Below, one piece after another: positions 54,295 through 63,368 of a stretch of 64,000 nt of DNA. Within the stretch, counting starts at the first letter, position 1; every line of letters starts with the position of its first letter. The notes beneath the pieces were generated by a model. The model worked only from the letters and a program-made list of their open reading frames with translations, made no database searches and had not been told where the DNA came from. The stretch spans positions 3,969,001-4,033,000 of the forward strand of contig CM034408.1 in NCBI GenBank assembly GCA_019925095.2, read 5' to 3'. Source of the DNA: Dendrolimus kikuchii (taxonomy: Eukaryota > Arthropoda > Insecta > Lepidoptera > Lasiocampidae). Made by a program: the position numbers and the translations under genes.

Positions 54295-54450
54295 TACGAT
54301 GTAGGGCCATTTAAGAAGGGCGTTGTAAAATTTCTTCGAGAGCGGCAACGCGTTGGCAATAACCCTGGTGTTGCAAGCGTCCATCGACGGCGATGACCAC
54401 TTTCCATCGGGTGGGCCGTCTGCCTGTTTGCCAGTTTTAGCAATAATATA
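54295..54450 (+). mobile_element. Short SINE/LINE 3' end sharing the R310 tail
   Basis: TTTAAGAAGGGCGTTGTAAA, TTTCTTCGAGAGCGGCAACG, CGTTGGCAATAACCCTGG, TGTTGCAAGCGTCCATCG, CACTTTCCATCGGGTGGGCC then GTCTGCCTGTTTGCCAG. The GTGGGCCGTCTGCCTGTTTG type of end is widespread in Lepidoptera, where such tails link SINEs to CR1/Zenon-type LINEs (recalled, not tested). Confidence 0.65.
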
Positions 54451-54454
54451 TATA

Positions 54455-54970
54455 TAGTAGCGGCCCCGGCAGACGTTGTCCTGCCTTTAAAAAATAACAT
54501 TCTAGAACCCAATCCCAGAGCCACGAACCGGTTCTAATTGCGAATCTAAATCATCCGGGTACCCACTCAAACACACAAAAACAAAATCACCATAATCGCT
54601 CCAGGTGATTAGAAGGATTCCAGAACCCGATCTCAGTGCCACCTACCGGTTCTAATTGTGAATCTAAAAGAGTAATATATATTTTTTTATTCTTAGTCAT
54701 GACAAAATAAGATTAAAAATCTTGCCAAAAAATTAAAATTTATAATTAACAAATAAAAAATAGGGGTTGATCGTACAGGGGTGAAAATTTAGGGTTGTAT
54801 GTATTTTTTAATGCTGTATCCTAAAAAAAATCAAAAAAATTATCCAAAAAATAAAAATAAAATTTTGGGGTGGACATCCCTTATCACTTAGGGGTTTGAA
54901 AAATCGATCAAGCCGTTTTTCGGAGGAGTATGGGAACGAACATTATGACACGAGAATTTTATATATAAGA
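54455..54970 (+). mobile_element. Dispersed Helitron-like repeat with internal duplication
   Basis: Starts AGTAGCGGCCCCGGCAGACG then TTGTCCTGCC; ends CGTTTTTCGGAGGAGTATGG, ACGAGAATTTTATATATAAG. A block with GAACCCAATCCCAGAGCCAC, ACCGGTTCTAATTG is repeated about 105 bp later. No gene. Confidence 0.55.
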
Positions 54971-55001
54971 TATATATATATATATATCTTATATATATAT
55001 A

Positions 55002-55107
55002 TAGAGTTATGAATGTCAAAGAGGCAAGTGAGGTGTGTAAGAATAAGCCTAAATGGCACTCTGTTGTTCGTGCCTACCCCGCAAGGGAACTGGCGTGAAG
55101 TTATGTA
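55002..55107 (+). mobile_element. LINE-T 3' fragment in a (TA)n tract
   Basis: From AGAGTTATGAATGTCAAAG to the stop and tail. Flanked by TA repeats on both sides, so the TSD cannot be distinguished. Subfamily 1. Confidence 0.88.
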
Positions 55108-55109
55108 TG

Positions 55110-55144
<35 letters not shown>

Positions 55145-55146
<2 letters not shown>

Positions 55147-56054
55147 GCAGCCTGTTGCACCTGATCTAATATCTCTGTATGGCCCGTTTAAAACATAGAT
55201 TGAGTATAGCTGGGCTAATCTCATGTACTGAGGAGCATTGACGATGTTCTTAAGTATTTTATTTTAGACCCTTCCTTAGTCGACTCGAGTTTACTTTACC
55301 CCAACGAGCGTTACATATCCGAGCGTGACTGCTCAGTCTATTCAATACCCAAAAATTAAGTGCTCAACATGCCTAGACGAGTTTTCACTTTAAAAAGTAC
55401 GTCAGTTAATTTGAGTGTCCATTCTATTTCGGCTTAAAAGCTGATTTAGATTGATCCAGCTACTGGCTTAAAACGAAGCCAGTGCAAGCGCACTGTCTTC
55501 TGCGGTTTACATGAAGCCAGTAGCCATTTACACGATTCTAGTATGGAGCCAGCATTGGCTTCCCTCGAATTTGAAGTCAATACCTGGATCAATATTTTGA
55601 TGTATGTACACACATGCACATTGCTATTGGTTTCACATACAAACAAACATATGTATTCGACAAGCAAAGCCCACTGGCCTTCGTGAATTGCATGAACTAT
55701 ATTAAAGTCTGTTACAAAAAAAAAAAAACACTGCGAGAATGTTCATTGAAAACAAAAGTAAAAACGAGGAGCATGTTCAAGTGTCTGAAATTGATCATTG
55801 TTTATTTATTCGGTTCTGTCTGTGCTATCAATCAAACAGATCAAAGTCGAGTTGTAACATCTTCGTTGTATGAGATTCACAGATAGCTTTGTGGGTAGGA
55901 CAAGAACATACTGCGTTTTCAAATGTACAAATATTTTATTTTTATGCTTAACAAAACTATTTAGGAAGCTCTATATCTAAAACTATGTATTTGATAAATC
56001 CTTCCCATAATACTATTCATTCATTTAAATTATAAGTTTGAACATTATTAAGGT
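55145..56054. other. No gene seen
   Basis: AT-rich spacer. ACTGGCTTAAAACGAAGCCAG (55463-55483) is a small palindrome near related AGCCAGTAGCC and AGCCAGCATTGGC words. Confidence 0.4.
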
Positions 56055-56348
56055 TCTGTTGTTAAAGACTATACTTCTGTAATCACAGATTTCGCCAAGG
56101 CTACACTGTTAATTTGACTTTAACAATAAACAAAAGAGTATATATGCGAGTGTGACTCAAATACATGGTAGTGTGTGTAATGTTTTTTTATTGATTTAAT
56201 GTATTTTTTATACATAATTAAAAAAAATATTAGCATTCTGCACTCCTTCTCTATATAAACTATAAGTGTGCGAAATTTCATACTCCTCCGTCCGCGCAAT
56301 TCTCGTAAAAAGGTCTACAAAGTTTCTGCTTCACGTATTAATGTAATG
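56055..56348 (-). mobile_element. Helitron copy, 3'-truncated
   Basis: Same family as 3930-4276: TAAAGACTATACTTCTGTAAT, CTATAAGTGTGCGAAATTTC, ATACTCCTCCGTCCGCGC then TTCACGTATTAATG. The CTAG end is missing. Confidence 0.72.
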
Positions 56349-56350
56349 AT

Positions 56351-56500
56351 TATGTTTAAGACGAGCGTGCATGACAAGAGTTATGAATGTCAAAGAAGCA
56401 AGTGAGGTGTGTGAGAATGGGCCTAAATGGCGCTCTGTTGTTCGTGCCTACCCCGCAAAGGAACTGGCGTGAAGTTATGTATGTATGTATGTATGTTTAA
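56351..56500 (+). mobile_element. LINE-T 3' fragment (9 bp TSD)
   Basis: Body 56360-56491 from RRACMTRVMN to the stop. TSD TATGTTTAA at 56351-56359 and 56492-56500. Subfamily 2, GGGCC variant. It sits just past the 5' end of a Helitron copy. Confidence 0.9.
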
Positions 56501-56523
56501 AACTATTTCATAAATAACTCATT

Positions 56524-56640
56524 TTAGACTGTAACAAAAACATGCTCAGATAAGAAGTCTGGTTGCATTGCTGCGTTATATGGCAACGCTGATACGCTCT
56601 GCGAAATATAAACCAGCCTTCTGGTCATGGGCGGAATCAA
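56524..56640 (-). mobile_element. GPWGP-type retroelement fragment
   Basis: AAGAAGTCTGGTTGCATTGC, GCGTTATATGGCAACGCTGA and AAACCAGCCTTCTGGTCATG: reversed QRGNAAS region. Confidence 0.62.
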
Positions 56641-56706
56641 AGCATAGATATAAAATTTAGCACATATGTAAAAACTCTTGTGTGTACAAAAATGTATTGT
56701 AAATTT

Positions 56707-56858
56707 AGGGCCGGTTTTTCAATCATCGGTCGATCGAATGTAAAAGGCTCAACTGTTTTGTTCAGTGTAAATTTTCATTTTAACTGTAAATCTTCAATTT
56801 ATTCATTGTATTTTATTCAATGAATAACTTGGTATTTGACGATTGAAAAACCGAACCT
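56707..56858. mobile_element. TIR MITE, 152 bp
   Basis: AGGGCCGGTTTTTCAATCAT at the left and ACGATTGAAAAACCGAACCT at the right are inverted repeats with a few mismatches. AT-rich interior. No TSD resolved. No transposase. Confidence 0.75.
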
Positions 56859-58611
56859 GTAATATTGCATCTTAAACGTATGAGTAGAGCTGTTATTACA
56901 CTAAGCTAATTAAGGGACCCTTACTTTAAATCAGGGTGCTGTAATAAGAAATTTTAAATCAAACCACGCCTACCCGCTGTACCGGGTCCTTAAATCAGTG
57001 TAGTATAGATATCAAAAGTTTGAACACGTAATGGAAAGAATGAAATAGTTACATAACGCATTTCCTATACTCAAAGAATTTGGCAACTAGTTGAAACAGG
57101 TCATACACCTATTAGCAGAACACTATTGGGGATAAATCATCCCAGTAATATCTTTTACCATATCGTTTTCTCTGTCTTACTTATCAATCCATCTCTTTCA
57201 CTGTCGGCCTTGCCAAAAAGGTTAATACTCCCGTAGATATAGAAAAAAATGTTATAACAAAAACAAATATTTATGATAATAGAAGAAAAGCAGTGTACTA
57301 TATTTATAAGAAAAATCAACCAAGTGCGTGTCGGACCATACACATGGAAGGAGTCAGTAGAGACAATTTACTTCCACCAATTAAGTCATTTGACTTCTAA
57401 ACCCCAAAAAATAATTAATCGAAATCAACACATATCTCCAAAATTGCTTAAACTAACATTATAGTAAGTCATACTAATAATACTAACCCCTAAATATCTT
57501 GTCAATGTATGGTTCATTATGTGCTCACATGTTTAGAATTACGGCGTAAACCTAATGAGATGAGTGAGTGATGCGATGGCCGGGAGAAGGCAAAGGGACG
57601 TGGAAGAAGAAGCAAAGGAAGAATAACTTACCTCACCACCATCCTACCGCCACTGTAGTCGTCCCCCAGGGGTTTACAAACTCACTAGGATTTGCTTAGG
57701 AGAAATTAAGTTATTATGTCGTGTTCCAACAATCAGTTCACTATCTATATTGCGGTGACAGCACTGACACTACGTTGAACGTCTTGTATTGCGCATTCTT
57801 TATTTAAAAGTTTATTCTTTTCTTGATGGCGAAGATGGGGAGGAAGAATTTACAAGGTGGTGTTCCTCGGCGCAACCACTAATAATTGATATATAATATT
57901 GTTACAATTTGGGCCACCTGCATCCGTAAACAAAGCACATTTATTACCCATCGGTGTTTGAGCTAATAACATTGAAGCGCTTTTATGACCGTCTTCTTTT
58001 GTTTACTTTGCGTCTAAAATTTGTGATTGGAAAAACAGCCCATTATGTATTGTAATCTTTATGGTAGTCAGTAGCCAGGTGTGATTCTTAGAAATTCAGT
58101 CACAGTTTACACACACACACAATGTTTTTCCTCTTTTCTTTTATTTGAATAGGAGGATGGTATAGGGGTGAAATAGATATGTGATATACCTATACAGCAG
58201 ACGGAAAGACGGACGGATGTAAGGATTATATTAGTGTTTCGTTTTAGCCATAATGACCGTGGAACCCAAAAAAATAAGCGTCTGCGTGGAATGTTTTCAC
58301 AATAAATATAGCTAAAGATCTGGCGTGATCCAAAATTATATTTGTGGATTATTTTGAGGATAGAGCGTTGGCTATGATCGTATACAAGAATCTTTTAGGT
58401 TTTATGGATAAGCCAGGAATTCTGTTTTTTTTATGACCAATGAATTCTGTGCTATTAGATTCATAAATGTTACAATCACCTAAAGTAAATGAAAGCAGTT
58501 TAGGTAATTTATGTTTAAGGACATATCCTAAAATATTAAAGAGAGAAAAATATAGACGTATAGACGTATGAGCATTTCAAGTTGGGGGATAACAGATACA
58601 CGACAAAAACA
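56859..58611. other. No gene; 1.7 kb spacer
   Basis: Mostly AT-rich. A short GC-richer stretch at 57565-57690 has no frame or repeat match. Nothing supported. Confidence 0.45.
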
Positions 58612-58770
58612 ATGTTAAACTAGAAGATTTAAAAAGGGTGTCATAAAATTTCTTCGAGGCCGGCAGCGCGTTAGTAACACCTCTGGTGTTGCAAACGTTT
58701 ATAGGCGACGGTAACCGCTTTCCATCAGGTGGGCCGTCTGCCTGTCTGCTGTACTCCAGCGATATAAACA
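58612..58770 (+). mobile_element. Short SINE/LINE 3' end sharing the R310 tail
   Basis: AAAAGGGTGTCATAAAATTTC, TTCGAGGCCGGCAGCGCG, CCTCTGGTGTTGCAAACG, TAACCGCTTTCCATCAGGTG and CTGCCTGTCTGCTGTACTC. Same composite type as 54295-54450. Confidence 0.65.
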
Positions 58771-58794
58771 AAAGATTGATGGGTGCAAATATAA

Positions 58795-58945
58795 AGATAG
58801 GCCAAAAAAGGATGGATAGATTGTGTGAAGGATGACATGACGATTTGTGGTGTGACAGAGGACGTATGTCAGAATAGAGGAGTATGGAAGGAAAAGATAT
58901 ATTGCGCCGACCCCAAATAATTGGGAGGAGAAGAAAGAAAAGATA
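58795..58945 (+). mobile_element. CADPK-type LINE C-terminal end
   Basis: Frame AKKGWIDCVKDDMTICGVTE-like (KKGW with IDCVKDDM), DVCQNRGVWKEKIYCADPK-stop, tail TGGGAGGAGAAGAAAG. The GVTxxxxxxRxxWKxxxxCADP pattern belongs to LINE C-termini related to RTE elements. About 45 codons. Confidence 0.75.
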
Positions 58946-59044
58946 TAGAGAAAACTATTTACATACATGTATGAACCCGCGACCCCTATATTTTTCATGA
59001 TTTCCTTAAGACTACACTTTCCTGCTTATTTCAACCATATGACG

Positions 59045-59290
59045 ATGGCTTCTGTGGTTGAGCGGGCTAAGCCTTTGCCGGCCTACCTCACTGCAACGCA
59101 GAGGCTCCGGGTTCGATTCCTGGTATTATAAGTTTCGGAAACGTATTTTCTCCGTATTTACTATGGTCTAGGTGTCTGGGATCGGCCCCAGAGTAGTTCG
59201 TTGTATATTACCCATAACACAAGCGTAACTTGCTTAATTTGGGATATACAATATGTGTGTTTGTCTGCCGATTATTATTATATGTTATAG
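59045..59290 (+). mobile_element. SINE-A, complete plus-strand copy
   Basis: tRNA-like head GGCTTCTGTGGTTGAGCGGG (A-box region) and CTCCGGGTTCGATTCCTGG (B box), then GGTCTAGGTGTCTGGGATCG, ATTACCCATAACACAAGCG and the end CTGCCGATTATTATTATA. The TTA-rich end rather than poly(A) suggests mobilisation by a LINE with a short-repeat tail. Best preserved of three copies. Confidence 0.88.
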
Positions 59291-59686
59291 TCAAAGGTCG
59301 ATATGCAGTCTCTTCTCGGAATGACTGGTTTATCCTAGGTTTGACCAAGCCCTTTTGAGAAAACACAGAATAAATTCCAATTTCAGTCTTTGACTAAAGT
59401 ATTTTTAGTTAAACATAGAAGTACCAACATTTTTAGTCAAACGTCGAACGTAAAATAATCTGTGTCCGGCTTTGCCTAGGCAATCCTAGAACCGACTAAG
59501 GCAGACTCAGTCAAATGTCGATTCGCACTGCACTTGTTACATGTTTAATGACGGTATAATAAGTCTCTCCTGGTTTAGACAAAAAATTGCGGTAACCAGT
59601 AAGCTACCACGGTTTTTACACGACTTCTCTCGGTATGAATAATTTAAATTAAAACAAGAAATCTAAAGGCGAATCTAAATAATAAC
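59291..59686. other. No gene; TCAAA-rich spacer
   Basis: Words such as AGTCAAACGTCGAACG and AGTCAAAGGTCGATATG recur imperfectly between 59290 and 59525, some in inverted orientation (TTTGACTAAAG); possibly an old palindromic repeat. Confidence 0.4.
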
Positions 59687-60060
59687 ATCTATAACGAGAT
59701 AATATTTTCTTAAGTTTTCGCGACTTGTATATGTAATAAAACTACGTTTTAACGGTTTTAAGCGCGTTAATTTATTTGATTTTTGTTATTGCGACGTTTC
59801 GGCCACTTTTCAATGGCCGTGATCATGGAAGAAAAAGATGTCAAGTGTCAACGAGTATTGTTAAAGTTTTATTTAGCCTACCGCCAACTTGTTCATTTTA
59901 AAATTAAAACTAAATAATTAAAATGAACAAGTTGGCGGTAGGCTAAATAAAATTTTAACAATACTCGTTGATACTTGACATTTTTGTCTTCCGTGTCAAA
60001 ATCAAATAAATTACCGCCCTTAAAACCGTTAAAACGTAGTTTTCTTATCTATAACGAGAT
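59687..60060. mobile_element. Foldback element FB-1, copy 1 (14 bp direct repeats)
   Basis: Body 59701-60046, flanked by perfect ATCTATAACGAGAT at 59687-59700 and 60047-60060. The interior is a huge inverted repeat: AAAACTACGTTTTAACGG, AGCCTACCGCCAACTTGTTC mirrored by GAACAAGTTGGCGGTAGGCT and CCGTTAAAACGTAGTTTT. A one-sided ~40 bp extension (AATATTTTCTTAAGTTTTCG, CGACTTGTATATG) lies only at the left end. Long inverted arms with a one-sided extension and variable-length TSDs resemble Penelope-like retroelement insertions, but no RT/GIY-YIG remains. Confidence 0.82.
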
Positions 60061-60394
60061 CCAATTTGCGTAGTCCCACTCAGATTCATACAAAAATATG
60101 TATGTGTCAAATTGGTGTATTGCCAAAAAATTTTCATAATGATTCCGGTCAAAAACCTTGTCCGAGTCTTAGACAGATAGTCTGCATTTCAAGTATTTAG
60201 TATGATGTATTAATAACTTGCCACATTTCATCAGATCTGGGGCGTTTGGTGCGCTTCTTGTTTATTTATAGTGCACTATGTTATCTTCCGATGACGCTGG
60301 CGATGAATGATAAAGTTTTATGCAATCATACGATCGTAATGATATTGATATCAATGTGCGTATTACGTCATCTAATAATCTAATGGCAGCTCGC
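60061..60394. other. No gene seen
   Basis: Mixed sequence without a supported feature. Confidence 0.4.
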
Positions 60395-60438
60395 AAATGT
60401 CCCACTGATGGGCTTAGGCATCACATTTATAGGCAAAC

Positions 60439-60752
60439 AGATTTTTATTGCAGGAGATCAGCAGACAGGCAGACGGCCCACTTGATGGATAGCGGTTACC
60501 ATTGTCTATGGATATTTGCAACACCAAAGGTGCTACAAATGCGCTGCTGCTCTCTTAAGGGAGACTGGAACTTGGTCACTAATGCCGGAACACAACTCAA
60601 GGTTGCTATGGCGGCATACTCTAGACCAGGGATGGTAGACATCCAGTCGGGCAATTTCCCTATCACCTGGCTGTGGGTTGTTTTGTCGCCTCTTACGACA
60701 GGCCGCCCGGCCGCAGGAAATTGTATTCTTTCTCCGTTCCTGCACGGATAAA
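60439..60752 (-). mobile_element. R310 copy nested in SINE-B
   Basis: Starts ATTTTTATTGCAGGAGATC; ends CTCCGTTCCTGCACGGAT. Full length and close to type. Confidence 0.9.
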
Positions 60753-60828
60753 AATGTCTTAGACTAATTGACGTGTTTGACACATGGGTTTATCTGAATG
60801 TGCAGGTGTCCTTCATTATTAGTACCTG

Positions 60829-60967
60829 GTATATATAACATATAGCTATGAATGTCAAAGAAGCAAGTGAGGTGTGTAAGAATAGGCCTGAATGACGCTC
60901 TGTTGTTCGTTCCTACCCCGCAAGGGAACTGGCGTGAAGTTATGTATGTATGTATGTATATATAACA
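60829..60967 (+). mobile_element. LINE-T 3' fragment nested in SINE-B (12 bp TSD)
   Basis: Body 60841-60955. TSD GTATATATAACA at 60829-60840 and 60956-60967. A stop (CCTGAATGACGC) breaks the frame as in the 48.8 kb copy. Confidence 0.9.
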
Positions 60968-61224
60968 ATATACACATTAGGTTAGAACGCTGATTTTCGA
61001 ACCCGCGCCCTTTGGGTTTGTGTTGCGAATGCGCTGACGCATAAACTAAAGATAAAGTAAAAATATTTTTTTTTATTAAATATACATTGTCATACATATC
61101 AATGTCATATATATAATTTTATAAAATCCTAAACATGCCGTATCTGTACATTGAAGCTATGTAAAAAAACAACTGGAATAGACTATATAAACAGTGGAGA
61201 ACACGATGCAATTTTTCACATTTC

Positions 61225-61612
61225 TTGTCTGTTTGTTTGGGATTCACATAAAAACTACTGAGCCAGCAAATTCTTAGACTTACAATCTGCGCTACTTTTT
61301 ATCCCGGGAATGCCGCGGTAATTTTTACTGGGAATGATTTAAAATGGTCAAATTGAAAAAAAAATCGAATTCCAATGCGATTTTTTGACTGATCGCAAAT
61401 TTTATCTAATAAAATATGTGATATTTTTTTATCCCAGAAATCCGGCGGGAATTTTACCGGGATCGATTACAGTTTTGCGGGTGCATAAAAATTAGCTTAA
61501 TCCAACTAAAATGATAGCTTACATTCTTTTCTAATGCTACAGTACTTTGTGTCATGGGAATCCCGCGGGAATTTGAAGTCAAGCGTGGGCGAAGTCACGT
61601 GCATATCCTAGT
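61225..61612 (+). mobile_element. Helitron-like element with internal repeats, ends CTAGT
   Basis: TGTCTGTTTGTTTGGGATTC, CATAAAAACTACTGAGCC, then three related blocks (ATCCCGGGAATGCCGCGG; ATCCCAGAAATCCGGCGGGA; ATGGGAATCCCGCGGGAATT) and the end GGCGAAGTCACGTGCATATC then CTAGT (61608-61612). Confidence 0.65.
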
Positions 61613-62000
61613 ATATGACTATAAATTTTTCCACAACGTACTTGAAGGTAGATAGTAATTTCGTTTACCCTCAAAAGTCATGACCTAGATCAAAGGTAAC
61701 AAGTTGACAGTTTAATAACACAATAAACAATCCTATCTTGCATCCGGTGAAAGACTTTTAAAACAAACACCATTGTACACGGATGGCGTCAGATGAGTTT
61801 CAAAATGATAAGAGCGATAAATGATAACAGTGCGTTGACCCAATCTGGCGCCTCCAAATCGCGATTTTTGATAACGACCCACGTTTTTATTGATATTTGA
61901 TTTGTAAAGGATTTAGATTTGCTGTTGCTTGTATTATTTATGATTGTGCAGATTTTATTAGGGTTGTTAAGTTACATAATTCGTAATCATTTTGAAAATA

Positions 62001-62859
62001 GAGTAAAACCTCTGTAGGTCGAACTTGATGGGAGACATAATAAAAGTATGTTTGAACGGTTTTAAGCGCGGTAATTTATTTGATTTTTATTATTCCGACG
62101 GTTTAGCCACTTTCTAGTGGCCCTGATCACGGAAGACAAAGATGTCAAGTGTCAACGAGTATTGTTAATGCTTTATTTAGCCTGCCGCCAACTTGTTCAT
62201 AATAAAAATAAATAAATAATATAATAATAAGGTATAAGTGTCATGCCACATTTACATTAAATTTGTCAAGGGGCCTCTACGTGTTAGCCTTCTTATGGCC
62301 CCACGCAAGGACTCCAAATGTCCATTTTTATGGCCCGTGGTCTAGAAAGACATACATGATAAGGAATAACAAAAATCAAATAAATTTCCGCGCTTAAAAC
62401 CGATAAAACGTAGTTTTATTATGTATACAAGTCGCGAAAACTTAAGAAAATATTATTTGATGGGAGACTCCAAAAAATTCGTGTAATAGAGTTTTATACT
62501 TATGGAGGATTTCTATTTAGCGAATTTTGTAATTAAACATTCGACTTGTAGAGGTTAAGATTTATTCTGTTTTTGAGTTAGAGAGGTGAAATAAAAAAAA
62601 TCCGACTAATCATAGAAGTAAAAAACATTTTTCAAATATTGCTATGTTCGATATACAGAGGTCCAATTATTTTTTTCGAGTTATAGAAGGAAAATAGGTA
62701 CTGAATTTACTTATAGGGACTCACTAATTATTTCGACTTATAGAGGGTTCAGATTTCGAGCAACGAAGTTTTTGGGGGTTGAAGGGAAGGGAACACAAAA
62801 TATCTTCGAGTTTGGGAGGTTTTCGATTTATCGAGGTTCGACTTAAAGAGGTTCTACTG
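62001..62859. mobile_element. pogo/Tigger-like MITE carrying FB-1 copy 2
   Basis: TIRs GAGTAAAACCTCTGTAGGTC at the left and GACTTAAAGAGGTTCTACTG at the right are flanked by TA (61999-62000, 62860-62861), as expected for Tc1/mariner-pogo elements. The interior holds several relatives of the motif CGACTTATAGAGGTT (62540, 62735, 62825). Without the nested element it is about 430 bp and has no transposase. Confidence 0.75.
62025..62468. mobile_element. Foldback element FB-1, copy 2 (12 bp direct repeats)
   Basis: Body 62037-62456 flanked by TTGATGGGAGAC at 62025-62036 and 62457-62468. Orientation is opposite to copy 1: the ~40 bp extension (ACAAGTCGCGAAAACTTAAG) is at the right end. One long arm is kept (TCCGACGGTTTAGCCAC, CGCCAACTTGTTC), but the inner second arm is replaced by unrelated sequence (GGGGCCTCTACGTGTTAGCC) before CGCGCTTAAAACCG. 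Confidence 0.8.
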
Positions 62860-62926
62860 TATTTGGAGAATACCGTACGATAAAAAAACTTATATTTTTC
62901 GAAATACGATCTATGCACACATAATT

Positions 62927-62964
62927 TATTATAGAAACTTATGTATGCATAAGTTTCTATAATA
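62927..62964. repeat. 17 bp perfect hairpin next to LINE-T
   Basis: TATTATAGAAACTTATG and CATAAGTTTCTATAATA pair perfectly around the loop TATG. It abuts the 5' junction of the next LINE-T copy. Confidence 0.92.
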
Positions 62965-63170
62965 CCGACACACCTTCCATGATCAAATTGATCGTGTACT
63001 AGCAGAAGGTGATGTCAGGAGCCTTAAGAACAGACGAGCTTGCATGACAAGAGTTATGAATGTCAAAGAGGCAAGTGAGGTGTGTAAGAATAAGCCTAAA
63101 TGGCACTCTGTTGTTCGTGCCTACCCCGCAAGGGAACTGGCGTGAAGTTATGTATGTATGTATAATTTTA
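62959..63170 (+). mobile_element. LINE-T 3' fragment
   Basis: Starts CCGACACACCTTCCATGATC at about 62964 and ends in the (TATG)n tail at 63162. The flanks share TATAAT only. Subfamily 1, frame intact. Confidence 0.9.
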
Positions 63171-63368
63171 ATTTTCGGTCTCCTTCATAAACTATATTTT
63201 TAGTTATAATTTTAAAAAGAAAACCAATTGAAACCAAAGATCTCCAAAGTAAAGGAGCTATTAACCAAATAAACTCACTTTAACATTTATCCATTTACAT
63301 TATAATACATTCATACCTCACTTATTTATCATCATCCTTATCAATTTATTTATTTATCGTTTATTAAT

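Larger units (their letters stand above)
60395..61050 (-). mobile_element. SINE-B copy split by R310 and LINE-T
   Basis: Reversed SINE-B modules in order: CGCAAATGTCCCACTGATGG, then (after R310) TTTGACACATGGGTTTATCTG, AATGTGCAGGTGTCCTTC, then (after LINE-T) ATATAACAATATACACATTAG and the tRNA-like head (minus-strand GCGCGGGTTCGAAAATCAG). The order of events is SINE-B first, then the other two. Confidence 0.72.
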
